The notes under the pieces: generated by a model
Database searches by the model: none
The model's input: the letters and a program-made list of their open reading frames with translations, nothing else
Told to the model about the DNA's origin: nothing
Made by a program: the position numbers and the translations under genes
From: Deferrisoma camini S3R1
Lineage (GTDB): Bacteria > Desulfobacterota > Deferrisomatia > Deferrisomatales > Deferrisomataceae
Direction: 5' to 3'
Assembly: GCF_000526155.1 (NCBI RefSeq)
Contig: NZ_JAFN01000001.1
Location: forward strand, 1-64,000
Length of the DNA: 64,000 bases
In this document: positions 52,395-60,162 of the stretch, piece by piece
Position numbering within the stretch: position 1 is the stretch's first letter
Layout of the letters: each line of letters begins with the position of its first letter

Positions 52395-52830
52395 GGCGGA
52401 TCCGTTGGAACAGCTCCTCCTGCCGGGCCTCCATCTCGGCCGCCCGGTGGGCCTGGGCCCCCTCGTGGTCGTACCCCAACAGATGCAGGAGGCCGTGCAG
52501 GCACAGGTAGAACACCATGTCCTCCAGGGGCCAGCCGGCCTCCTCGGCCTCGCGGGCCGCGGTGTCCAGGCTGACCACCACGTCCCCCAGCACGGCCGGG
52601 TCCATCGCCCCGGCCTCGCCCTCGCGCTGGGAGAAACTGATCACGTTCGTGGGCGAGTCAAGGCCGAAGTAGGTGCGGTGCAGCTCCTGGATGTCCGCGT
52701 CGGAGCACAGCCACACCGAGAGCTCGGTGGACGGCTCACAGCCCGAGGCGCTTAAGGCGCTCCCCAGACGCCTGCGGAGCCGCTCCTCGTCGATCCGTTC
52801 CGGCCGGTCGTTTCGGATCCAGATTTCCAT
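52384..52830 (-). CDS. ybeY: Endoribonuclease YbeY
   Basis: 148 residues. Zinc-binding HGLLHLLGYDHEG (H3 type, about residues 113-125) and TNVISFSQREGE are diagnostic. It matures 16S rRNA and takes part in ribosome quality control. Its first 95 bp overlap the 3' end of pgpH in another frame. Confidence 0.94.
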   Translation of the reverse strand: MEIWIRNDRPERIDEERLRRRLGSALSASGCEPSTELSVWLCSDADIQELHRTYFGLDSPTNVISFSQREGEAGAMDPAVLGDVVVSLDTAAREAEEAGWPLEDMVFYLCLHGLLHLLGYDHEGAQAHRAAEMEARQEELFQRIRRET

Positions 52831-55033
52831 CGCTGCGGCGTTCCTTGTGGGCCAGGAGCGGATAGTCGATCCGCTGGTGATGGATGCCGGTGAGGATGCG
52901 GGCGAACGCGCCCGCGATCCGGTGCAGGTCCCTCAGGGTGAGGTCACACTCGTCGAGCTGGCCGTCGGCAAAGGTGCGGTTGACGATGTTCTGAACCATG
53001 CCCTGGATCCGGGCCGGCCGCAGATCGGGCAGGGTGCGCGACGCCGCCTCCACCGCGTCGGCCAGCAGCACCAGGCCGGCCTCCCGGGTCTGGGGCTTGG
53101 GGCCGGGGTATCGGTAGTCGGTCTCGTGAACCTGGTCGTCCCTCTGGCGGGCGGCCTTGTCGTGGAAGTAACGGATCAGCCCCGTGCCGTGGTGCTGCTG
53201 GAGGATCGCCTCGATCTCCCGGCCCAGGCGGTGGCGGCGGGCCAGCTCGACCCCCTCCTTCACGTGGGAGGTTAGGATCAGGCTCGAAAGCCTCGGGGCC
53301 AGACGGTCGTGGGGGTTTCGGCCGTGGGGCTGGTTCTCGATGAAGTAGGCCGGTTTGGAGAGCTTGCCCACGTCGTGGTAGTACGAGGCCACCGTGGCCA
53401 ACAGGGCCCGGGCCCCGATGGCCTCGGCCCCGGCCTTGGCCAGGGTGCCGGTGACCAGGGAGTGGTGGTAGGTGCCCGGCGCCCGAAGCATCAGGTCCCG
53501 GAGCAGCGGGTGGTCGAGGCTGGCCAGCTCCGTGAGGCGCAGATCCGTGGTGTAGCCCAGGACCAGCTCGGCCAGGAACACCAGCAGCAGGGAGAGCGCG
53601 CCCGCGGCCAGCCCCCCGCCCAGGGCCCACAGGGCGTCCCACCCGATCTGGCCCGGCAGCGCGTCGGCCGCGAGGCCGAATCCGGCCGCCACGGCCGCCT
53701 GGGCCACCCCGGCCCACAGCCCGGCCCGCAGGTAGGCGGCCCGCCGGGCCGCCCTGCCCACGCCGTGGGCGCCCACGAGCCCCCCGGCCAGGAACACGCC
53801 CGCGGCCTCCAGCGGCACGGGGGTGCCCAGGCCGCCCAGCACCGACAGGGGAACGGCCAGCAGCAACGCGGTCTCGGAGTTCAGGACCGCCCGCACGGTC
53901 AGCACGCCCGCGGCCATCGGCACCCCCAGGACCGCGGCCCCCAGGCCACCGGGCACCGAGGCCGCCGTTGCCAGGGCGAGCCAGGCCCGTTCCAACGCCG
54001 CCAGCACGAGGAGGGTCGCGCCCAGCAGGATCCGGTCGCGGGGAGCGCTCCGAAACTTCTTGACGTTGCGGCGGCCGAACTCGAAGGGGATCCAGATTCC
54101 CAGGCACCACAGGGCCACGAGACCGATCCCCCGGCGCCAGGCGTTTCCGGTGTCGGCCAGGCGGGCGTGGGCACGCAGGCGCCGGGCCTGTTCCGGGCTG
54201 ACCCGGTCCCCCTCCCGAACGATCATTTCGCCTTGCCGGATCAGGTACCGGACCGGGGCCACCCGGTCCCGGGCCTCCCTGCGGCGGCGGGCGGTCTCCT
54301 CCCCGTTGCGGGCCACGTTGGGCCGTAGCACCTTCCGGGCCAGGGCCCGTGCCAGGCGCTCGGGTCCGGCGGCCCCCTCCGGGGCGAGCCCGTCGCGGGC
54401 CTCGTCCAGCCCGAGCGGCATCGAAGCCGGTGTGAGGGGGGTCTCGGCGCGGGTGCGCAGGTCCCGGAGGACCCTCGGCCGGTCCCGGAGGAAGGGGGTG
54501 GGGTCGGCCACGACGCCCCGGTCGAACAGGGGCTCCAGCAGACGCCGAACCCGGCCCAGGAGGCCGGCGCGCGCGGCCGGGTCCGTGAGGCCGCGGACCT
54601 GCTCGGCCGAGACCGGAACCCCCAGGCGGGCCGCCGCCTCGGCTGCCAAGGCCTCCCAGTCCGGAGGCTTCGGCCCGTCCGGACTCACGGCCGAGGGCAG
54701 GGGAATCCGGTCCACCAGGGCCGCCGCCTCGTCCAGGGCCTCGGCCAGCAGGTCGGGGTCCCGATCGAACACCTCGGGCGCCCGCTCGGCGGCCTGGGCC
54801 CTGCGGGCCTCGGTGGCGGCCTCGTCCGGCAGGGCGAAGTCCCGCTGCGCCTTGACGTTCTCCCGGGCGACCTCGCCGGGCGCGTACAGGGGGACCCGCT
54901 TGGCGAAGGGAAGACCGGTCACCACCGCGGCCAGGGACGCCAGCCCCAGGAGCAGCAGCGTCGACACGGCGCGTCGCCGGGCGGGAGAACCGGTTGGGAC
55001 GCCGGACCGGCGGGTGGGTCGGGATGGGAACAT
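52736..55033 (-). CDS. pgpH: Membrane HD-family cyclic dinucleotide phosphodiesterase (PgpH-like, 7TMR-HDED)
   Basis: 765 residues. One N-terminal helix (about 22-44), a large extracytoplasmic 7TM-HDED domain (about 45-290), about seven helices (295-500), and a cytoplasmic HD domain with HHSLVTGTLAKAGAEAIGAR, YYHDVGKLSKP (His-Asp), LTSHVKEGVELA and QQHHGTGLIRYFH. PgpH hydrolyses c-di-AMP in Firmicutes. The ~30-residue C-terminal extension runs into ybeY. phoH, usually upstream, is absent here. ATG with GGAGG. Confidence 0.93.
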   Translation of the reverse strand: MFPSRPTRRSGVPTGSPARRRAVSTLLLLGLASLAAVVTGLPFAKRVPLYAPGEVARENVKAQRDFALPDEAATEARRAQAAERAPEVFDRDPDLLAEALDEAAALVDRIPLPSAVSPDGPKPPDWEALAAEAAARLGVPVSAEQVRGLTDPAARAGLLGRVRRLLEPLFDRGVVADPTPFLRDRPRVLRDLRTRAETPLTPASMPLGLDEARDGLAPEGAAGPERLARALARKVLRPNVARNGEETARRRREARDRVAPVRYLIRQGEMIVREGDRVSPEQARRLRAHARLADTGNAWRRGIGLVALWCLGIWIPFEFGRRNVKKFRSAPRDRILLGATLLVLAALERAWLALATAASVPGGLGAAVLGVPMAAGVLTVRAVLNSETALLLAVPLSVLGGLGTPVPLEAAGVFLAGGLVGAHGVGRAARRAAYLRAGLWAGVAQAAVAAGFGLAADALPGQIGWDALWALGGGLAAGALSLLLVFLAELVLGYTTDLRLTELASLDHPLLRDLMLRAPGTYHHSLVTGTLAKAGAEAIGARALLATVASYYHDVGKLSKPAYFIENQPHGRNPHDRLAPRLSSLILTSHVKEGVELARRHRLGREIEAILQQHHGTGLIRYFHDKAARQRDDQVHETDYRYPGPKPQTREAGLVLLADAVEAASRTLPDLRPARIQGMVQNIVNRTFADGQLDECDLTLRDLHRIAGAFARILTGIHHQRIDYPLLAHKERRSDGNLDPKRPAGTDRRGAAPQASGERLKRLGL

Positions 55034-55052
55034 GAAGCCTCCGAGTCAGGGC

Positions 55053-55081
55053 ATGCTAAGGCACGGTCGGGGGGGAGTCAA
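55053..55081 (-). promoter_or_regulatory. Promoter of the pgpH-ybeY operon
   Basis: Minus strand: TTGACT (55081-55076), 17 bp, TAGCAT (55058-55053), giving a leader of about 13 nt. Confidence 0.55.
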
Positions 55082-55228
55082 GATCCGCGGAATCCATCGG
55101 AAACAGCGGTTGTTTCGGTCGGATCCCTGTGGTACGGTTCGGCAAACTCTCTAAATGAGAAGTCCCTTTAGGCTCCCTGCGGAGCCGGACAACAGGCAAT
55201 GCCGTGACGGGTGACGAGTGACGGCGGC

Positions 55229-55378
55229 GGGCATGGGTTTCAGGGGCCAGAATTCAGAAGTCGGTGGACAGGGAGAAGGCTCTTCGGTCCCCCGAGAGGA
55301 TCCCCCCGGGAACCCGAGCTGCTTTTCGGGATTTCCTGTCTCCTGTCCGCTGAATTCTGGTTCCTGAAACCCATGCCC
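55229..55378. repeat. R2 MITE-like inverted-repeat element
   Basis: GGGCATGGGTTTCAGGGGCC then AGAATTCAG at the left and the near-complement (ending CTGAATTCTGGTTCCTGAAA, CCCATGCCC) at the right form ~45-bp terminal inverted repeats around ~60 bp. It is the best-preserved R2 copy. It lies in the 475-bp gap 55034-55508, which otherwise holds the pgpH promoter, a GTGACGGGTGACGAGTGACGG stretch and CTAG-rich words, and no gene. Confidence 0.7.
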
Positions 55379-55440
55379 CCGGACCATGAGGTGCAGGCGA
55401 AGAGGCATGGTAATGCTTAGAGCGTGTGGGAATCGGGGAG

Positions 55441-55502
55441 GTTTTCAAGCCTCCCAGCGTCCCAGCCTCCTAGCGTCCTAGCGGAAGTCACTTGGAAGGA
55501 GG
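55441..55502 (+). repeat. CTAG words plus leader module
   Basis: CTCCCAGCGTCCCAGCCTCC and TAGCGTCCTAGCGGAAG are followed by TCACTTGGAAGGAGG, which contains the Shine-Dalgarno of the gene starting at 55509. Confidence 0.6.
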
Positions 55503-55508
55503 TTGTCC

Positions 55509-55742
55509 GTGGCACCGGGTTCCGGGCTTCGAGAGGAACTGGAAGAGATCAACCGGGAACTGCGCAAGACGTTCCTGAAGCTCCAGTCGCTTCTGGAAAA
55601 GAAGCAGCGGGCGCTCCGAGAGGCCGAGATCCTGGAGGACGAGCAGGAACAGGAGCGGTTGTCCGAGGTTGTCCTCCAGATCGAGAAGAAGCTCCGCGAG
55701 ATCCGTCAGATCGGCATCCTTCCCCCTTCCACGACCCCGTGA
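55509..55742 (+). CDS. Small coiled-coil protein (77 aa, hypothetical)
   Basis: Almost entirely helical and charged (LREELEEINRELRKTFLKLQ, SLLEKKQRALREAEILEDEQ, LSEVVLQIEKKLREIRQIG), predicted to form a coiled coil. No signal peptide. The GTG at 55509 is set by AAGGAGG 6 bp upstream. Its stop touches the ATG of the GAF-GGDEF gene, so it may be that protein's partner. Size recalls ZapA-like or other small structural factors, but no family motif is recognised. Confidence 0.65.
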   Translation: MAPGSGLREELEEINRELRKTFLKLQSLLEKKQRALREAEILEDEQEQERLSEVVLQIEKKLREIRQIGILPPSTTP

Positions 55743-57154
55743 TGGCTCCCCTGCGAAGACTTCTGGTGATCGCTCCAGACGGGCCCTGGGTCCCGGCCCG
55801 GGAGGCCGGGGTGGGGGCGTTTCGTCTCGAGGTCAGCCGCGTGGATTCGCCGGAGCTCGCCCCGCCGGGGCCGTGGGACGTGGTGGCCTTCCGCACCGAC
55901 GCGTTCGGGAAGGCCGGCCCCGAGGAGATCCTGGCGTGGCTTCGGCGGGCGGCGCCCGAGGCCACGGTCCTGCCGGTGGCCGTGCGGCCCGACCCACGTC
56001 AGGCCTTGATCTACCTGAAGAACGGCGCCTACGAGTACCTGGAGGAGCCGCTCGATCCCCCCGAGTTCCTGCGGGCCCTGGCCGAGGCCGTGGAGAACCG
56101 GGAGGCGTTCCGCGAGATCCTGGAGATGAACCGGACCCTGGAGGCCCAGGCCAGCCAGCTGCGCCGGGAGAAGGAGGAGCTGGAGCGGCGCAACCGGGAG
56201 CTGCAGGCAGTGAGCCGGCTGGCCCAGGACCTGGCCGCCTCGTTGGAGCCCCAAGAGGTGGTGGACCGGTTGGGGGCGCGGCTTCGTGAGGTGTTCGGGG
56301 ACCGCTCGGTGCGCATCGGCCTGTGGGGCCGGGTCCCTGGCGGGCTGGCCTTGGTGGGCGGAGCCTCGGGCCCCGGCGTGGAGGACGCGCCCGGGCCGTG
56401 GGCCACCAGGGTCCTCCGGGGCGAGGAGGTGCGTCAGCCGGCCCGGGACGGGGGGGCGGAGCTGGTGGTCGTGCCGATGAGGGCCCGGGACCGGGTGGTG
56501 GGGTTCCTGGCGTTGGAAGGGAACTCGCAGCCGGTGCCCGAACACGAGATGGAGATCCTGCGAATCTTCGCCGACACCGCGGCCATCGCCCTGGAGAACG
56601 CCCGGCTGTACCAGGCCATGCGGGACCTGTCGGTGCGCGACGAGCTCACGGGCCTGTTCAACCGGCGGTACTTCCAGGAGCGGCTCCGGGCCGAGTGGAA
56701 CCACGCCACCCGCCACGAGATCCCCCTGGCCCTCCTGATCATCGACATCGACCACTTCAAGCGGCTGAACGACGGCAACGACCACCTGACCGGTGACGCG
56801 GCCCTGCGCAAGCTGGCCGAGCTCCTCACCCGCAACACCCGGGGCATCGATACGGTGGCCCGGTACGGCGGAGAGGAGTTCGTCGTGATCCTGCCCCGCA
56901 CCGGCCGGGAGGGGGCCCTGGCCGCGGCCGAGAAGCTCCGGCGGGCGGTGGCCCGGACCCGCTTCCCCGGCGAGGACGCGGTGCCGGGGGGCAAGCTGAC
57001 CGTGAGCATCGGCGCGGCGTGGTACCCGGGGGCGTCCGGTTCGGCGGAGGAGCTGCTGGCCCGGGCCGACCACGCCCTGTACGAGGCCAAGGAGTCGGGC
57101 CGAAACCGAACCCGCCTGTGGGGCGCCCCCGACGAGTCCCGGGCCAGCGCCTGA
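55742..57154 (+). CDS. GAF-GGDEF diguanylate cyclase with receiver-like N-terminus
   Basis: 470 residues. The first ~115 form a receiver-like domain lacking a clear acceptor Asp (VVAFRTDAFGK). A coiled coil (about 120-155) links to GAF (about 160-290, FADTAAIALENARLYQAM) and GGDEF (about 300-460). The active site is GGEEF and an RxxD I-site (RGID) lies five residues before it. Produces c-di-GMP. One-base overlap with the upstream coiled-coil gene. The tail ends in WGAPDESRASA. Confidence 0.88.
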   Translation: MAPLRRLLVIAPDGPWVPAREAGVGAFRLEVSRVDSPELAPPGPWDVVAFRTDAFGKAGPEEILAWLRRAAPEATVLPVAVRPDPRQALIYLKNGAYEYLEEPLDPPEFLRALAEAVENREAFREILEMNRTLEAQASQLRREKEELERRNRELQAVSRLAQDLAASLEPQEVVDRLGARLREVFGDRSVRIGLWGRVPGGLALVGGASGPGVEDAPGPWATRVLRGEEVRQPARDGGAELVVVPMRARDRVVGFLALEGNSQPVPEHEMEILRIFADTAAIALENARLYQAMRDLSVRDELTGLFNRRYFQERLRAEWNHATRHEIPLALLIIDIDHFKRLNDGNDHLTGDAALRKLAELLTRNTRGIDTVARYGGEEFVVILPRTGREGALAAAEKLRRAVARTRFPGEDAVPGGKLTVSIGAAWYPGASGSAEELLARADHALYEAKESGRNRTRLWGAPDESRASA

Positions 57155-57155
57155 T

Positions 57156-57240
57156 CGGGGCCTTCGGCCCGCTGGGCGGCCGGGCTAAGCAGCTAGGCGC
57201 CGGAGCCGTCACCGTCACCGGTCACCCATCACGCTCCTTC
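57156..57240. repeat. Intergenic repeat mosaic
   Basis: GGGGCCTTCGGCCCGCTGGG, CTAAGCAGCTAGGCGCC and GTCACCGTCACCGGTCACCC. These words recur at 20647, 27229 and 59053. The rest of the 228-bp gap to 57382 shows no gene. Confidence 0.5.
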
Positions 57241-57382
57241 CCCTTGCCCGGCCCCCCGGGGGCCGAGGGGACGCTCCGTTCCACGGAGCCGCTCCCCTGC
57301 CGCGTAAGGCGGCGCCTGCCTCCCCGACCCATCGTCGTCTCGAACGACCGGCACCAAACAAAACGATGAGGCGGCGCCAATC

Positions 57383-57823
57383 ATGGGACATTCCGGTGTG
57401 GGAACGGCGAGCGTGCTCGTGCTCGCGGCGTGGGTGGGGACGGGCGTGGCGGGGGGCGGCGGCGCAGCAGGGGAGACGGTGCGGGTCTACTCGGTGGCGC
57501 GGGGCGGGTTCGCGGAGGTCGAGCCGCTGGAACTTACGGACGCCGAGTGGCAGAGGCGGCTCACGCCCGAACAGTACCGGGTGCTTCGGCGGCAGGGCAC
57601 CGAGCGGGCGTTCTCGGGGGCCCACTGGGACCGCCACGACAAAGGCCTGTACCGGTGCGCCGGGTGCGGCACGGACCTGTTCCTGTCGGAGCACAAGTTC
57701 GACTCCGGCACGGGGTGGCCGAGCTTCTGGCGGCCCGTGGCCGAGGCCGTGGACGCCCTGGGCCTGCCGGCCCCGGTGCGGCGGGTGGCCCTCGAGGCCC
57801 TGGGGCTGCCTCCTCTGGGCTGA
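57383..57823 (+). CDS. Truncated, exported MsrB-like protein
   Basis: 146 residues with a signal-like N-terminus ([17 protein letters not shown]). Residues about 50-115 match the first half of methionine-R-sulfoxide reductase B ([52 protein letters not shown]) including the first zinc CxxC. The second CxxC and the catalytic Cys region (RYCINSAAL in typical MsrB) are missing. The C-terminus is an unrelated 28-residue tail. Probably inactive, or repurposed. No remnant of the missing half is visible in other frames downstream. Confidence 0.72.
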   Translation: MGHSGVGTASVLVLAAWVGTGVAGGGGAAGETVRVYSVARGGFAEVEPLELTDAEWQRRLTPEQYRVLRRQGTERAFSGAHWDRHDKGLYRCAGCGTDLFLSEHKFDSGTGWPSFWRPVAEAVDALGLPAPVRRVALEALGLPPLG

Positions 57824-57870
57824 GCCCCGGAGCCCCACGGGCCGACAGAAAAGAAGGGGAGAGGGGGGCC

Positions 57871-57899
57871 TTGTCATCCTCCGGGGGGCCGGGTAAGTT
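57871..57899 (+). promoter_or_regulatory. Candidate promoter of the hendecad-repeat gene
   Basis: TTGTCA (57871-57876), 17 bp, TAAGTT (57894-57899), 29 bp before the ATG at 57928. Confidence 0.45.
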
Positions 57900-57927
57900 G
57901 ATCCGGCAGGGTCCTGGGAGGTGCGGC

Positions 57928-58755
57928 ATGAGCGTGGAAGAAGTGATCAAGAAGGCGATGCAGGAGTGGGTGGTCCCCCAGTTCGAGGCCCTTCAGCGAA
58001 GCGTGGCCGAGGTGAAGGGGGCGCTGGATGTCACGAACCAGCGGTTGGGCGACATGCAGGCTCAGCTCACGGACATGAGCCGCCGCATCGACGGCACCAA
58101 CAAGCGGATCGATGACACCAACAAGCGGATCGACGAGGTCCGTACGGATCTCTCGGCGCGGATCGAGAACGTCCGCGCGGAGCTTACGGAACGGATCGAG
58201 AACGTCCGCACGGAGCTTACCGCGCGGATCGAGAACGTGTGTGCGGAACTGTCGGGGCGAATCGAGGGCGTCAGCACGGAGCTCACGGAACGGATCGAGA
58301 ATGTCCGTACGGAGCTCACGGAACGGATCGAGAACGTGCGTACGGAACTGTCGGGGCGAATCGAGGGCGTCAGCACGGAGCTCACGGAACGGATCGAGAA
58401 TGTCCGTACGGAGCTCACGGAACGGATCGAGAACGTGCGTACGGAACTGTCGGGGCGAATCGAGGGCGTCGGCACGGAGCTCACGGACAGGATCGAGAAC
58501 GTCCGTACGGAGCTCACGGACCGGATCGACGAAACAAACCGTCGGATCGACGAGGTCCGAACAGAACTCGCGGAGCGGATCGAAAACGTCCGTTCCGATT
58601 TCATCGATCGGTACGACCGGTTGGGGATGCGCATGGACGAACTGGGCCGGGCCATCGTGCGCCGCGACGAGTACGACCGGGTGCTCCGGCAGATGGAGCA
58701 CCGGATCACCTCCATCGAAGGAAGCGTCGAAGAGCTCAAACGCCGCGTGGCCTGA
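57928..58755 (+). CDS. Hendecad-repeat coiled-coil protein
   Basis: 275 residues, no signal peptide. Almost the whole protein is tandem 11-residue repeats of the type TELTERIENVR, TELSGRIEGVS and DETNRRIDEVR (about residues 55-215), expected to form a right-handed coiled coil. The N-terminus (VIKKAMQEWVVPQFEALQRSVAEVKGAL) and C-terminus (RRDEYDRVLRQMEHRITSIEGSVEELKRRV) are heptad-like. No catalytic domain. It may be a structural or phage-tail-like rod, or a partner of a DUF1640-type protein. The promoter lies just upstream. Confidence 0.72.
   Translation: MSVEEVIKKAMQEWVVPQFEALQRSVAEVKGALDVTNQRLGDMQAQLTDMSRRIDGTNKRIDDTNKRIDEVRTDLSARIENVRAELTERIENVRTELTARIENVCAELSGRIEGVSTELTERIENVRTELTERIENVRTELSGRIEGVSTELTERIENVRTELTERIENVRTELSGRIEGVGTELTDRIENVRTELTDRIDETNRRIDEVRTELAERIENVRSDFIDRYDRLGMRMDELGRAIVRRDEYDRVLRQMEHRITSIEGSVEELKRRVA
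58246..58542 (+). repeat. Tandem 99-bp repeats (three 33-bp units each)
   Basis: A 99-bp block starting GAACTGTCGGGGCGAATCGA is present almost unchanged at 58246 and 58345 and with small changes at 58444. Each block encodes three 11-residue units. Near-identity at the DNA level indicates recent duplication and possible copy-number variation. Confidence 0.8.
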
Positions 58756-59110
58756 CCCCTTCACCCCTCACCCCGCGTCACGGAAGCCAGCCACAGATTC
58801 ACACGGATGGGCACAGAATCCACGCTCCCAACAGGGAATCCGTGTCGATCTGTGTTCATCGTGTGACCAAAAAGCCACCCGCCACGGGAATACCGCCGCT
58901 GGTCGTTCGTTGTTGGTCGTTGGAAACTTCCGTGAATCGTTGGAATGCTAGCCCGCCTCGCAGGCCGCAGGAAAGCTAGAAAACCGGTCTAGAAAGCCTT
59001 CTGGCCTCCTAGCGTTCCGGCCTTCCAGCCGACGCGAAGCGTCAAACCCGTCGCTTGTCACTCGTCACCGGCCACCCCTCACGGAGGTCGCCCCCGCGTC
59101 TTTTCACCCA
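58756..59110. repeat. Intergenic spacer of dispersed repeats
   Basis: Part of a 547-bp gap (58756-59302) without genes. CACAGATTCACACGGAT (from 58791) pairs with ATCCGTGTCGATCTGTG (ends 58845), an inverted repeat of a kind common between genes in many bacteria. Next come GTCGTTGGTCGTTGG-like words (58900-58945), CTAG-rich words (58950-59040) and GTCACTCGTCACCGGCCACC (59053-59072). Confidence 0.5.
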
Positions 59111-59131
59111 TCATGTGAGCGAAAACACATG

Positions 59132-59160
59132 TTGTCGGACTGGGGCCTTGAGCGTATCAT
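59132..59160 (+). promoter_or_regulatory. Candidate promoter of the ankyrin/cytochrome locus
   Basis: TTGTCG (59132-59137), 17 bp, TATCAT (59155-59160). A ~135-nt leader precedes the GTG at 59303, room for regulation, though no known riboswitch is recognised. Confidence 0.45.
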
Positions 59161-59302
59161 CGTGCGGTCGATACGGTGGGGAGATTCCACCCTCGTGGCC
59201 TGGCGTGGAGAGCAGTGGTGGCGGTAGGGGAGGCGGTGAGGCAGGGAGCAGGAATCAACTGGGCAGCAGCGTCCCCCTCCTCCCCCCCATTGGAGGTATG
59301 AC

Positions 59303-59908
59303 GTGAACCGAAAGTTTTTGGGAGTGGTGTGGTTTGTTGCGCGGATCGGTCTAGCCCTGACCTGCTGCCTGGTGCCGGTGCCAGGTGGGGCAGGGACGCA
59401 CGGTGCCTATGACGTGAGGCCGAGATCCCCGTTGCTTGATGCTTCGGCCTCGGGGGCGCTTGGTGAGGTGGCGCGGCTTTTGGGGGAGGGGATTTCCGCA
59501 GACACGCGGGGGTGGAACGGTGAAACGCCCTTAATGCTCGCGTCGCGATCGGGGGCAATCGACGTGGTTCGGGTTTTGTTGGCCGCCGGTGCGGACCCCA
59601 ATGCCAGAGATTCCGGCGGACGGACTCCACTCATGTATGCGGCCTTCGCGGGGCACGAAGGCGCAGCCGCCCTGTTGCTCGATGCGGGCGCTGACGTGGA
59701 CGTCACCGACTCCCTGGGAATGACCGCCTTGATGAAGGCTGCGTTCGGTGGGCACCCTGCGGTTGTCCAGTTGCTACTTAAAAAGGGGGCTGATGCGAAC
59801 GCCAGAGACGACGACGGATTGAGTGCTCGCGAGCATGCGGCGCTCTCGCCCGATCGGGCGGCTGGGAAGGAGGTGATCCGGGTGTTGGACGCGCTGGCCG
59901 GGCCATGA
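59303..59908 (+). CDS. Exported ankyrin-repeat protein
   Basis: 201 residues with a signal peptide (about 1-30). Four ankyrin repeats span about 42-175 (SPLLDASASGALGEVARLLGEG, TPLMLASRSGAIDVVRVLLAAGADPNARD, TPLMYAAFAGHEGAAALLLDAGADVDVTD, TALMKAAFGGHPAVVQLLLKKGADANARD). A protein-binding scaffold in the periplasm. GGAGG lies 6 bp before the GTG at 59303. Base composition is less GC-rich than upstream genes. It precedes the propeller and cytochrome genes. Confidence 0.85.
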   Translation: MNRKFLGVVWFVARIGLALTCCLVPVPGGAGTHGAYDVRPRSPLLDASASGALGEVARLLGEGISADTRGWNGETPLMLASRSGAIDVVRVLLAAGADPNARDSGGRTPLMYAAFAGHEGAAALLLDAGADVDVTDSLGMTALMKAAFGGHPAVVQLLLKKGADANARDDDGLSAREHAALSPDRAAGKEVIRVLDALAGP

Positions 59909-60162
59909 GTGTAATGCCGCTGCGCTGAGGCAAAGCACACACCTTCCGGCGCGATGGCGGTCGTGCCGGTGGGAGGTCGCGTGGCATTGTGGGCAGAGGC
60001 ACAACGGGTTTCGGGAGGCGAGGCAAAGGAGACGAGATGATGGCACAGTTTCTGCAGAAACCACCGTGTGGGGGCCTGGGGCGTGTGGCGGCCTGCTGGC
60101 GTCGGGGGGTGACGGACAGTGTGATGCGGGGTGAGAGGCCAATGACGGGAGGAAGCAAAGGC
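59909..60162. other. 254-bp spacer, no gene recognised
   Basis: The spacer holds an in-frame extension of the next gene with no good ribosome site, and two GAGGCAAAG boxes (near 59926 and 60019). These recall part of c-di-GMP riboswitches, but the surrounding conserved blocks are not found. Confidence 0.3.

Noticed and set aside
58150-58560. Possible CRISPR-like array of short direct repeats
   Set aside because: The repeats are contiguous 33/99-bp coding units with no unique spacers, in one open frame, and no cas genes are nearby.
57874-58764. Minus-strand repeat protein opposite the hendecad gene
   Set aside because: Tandem repeats whose length is a multiple of three keep both strands open. 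Promoter, ribosome site and plausible coiled coil are on the plus strand.
59909-60162. Possible c-di-GMP (GEMM) riboswitch before the propeller/cytochrome genes
   Set aside because: Only short GAGGCAAAG boxes are seen. The paired stems and the second conserved core expected of GEMM could not be laid out by eye. A covariance-model scan would decide.
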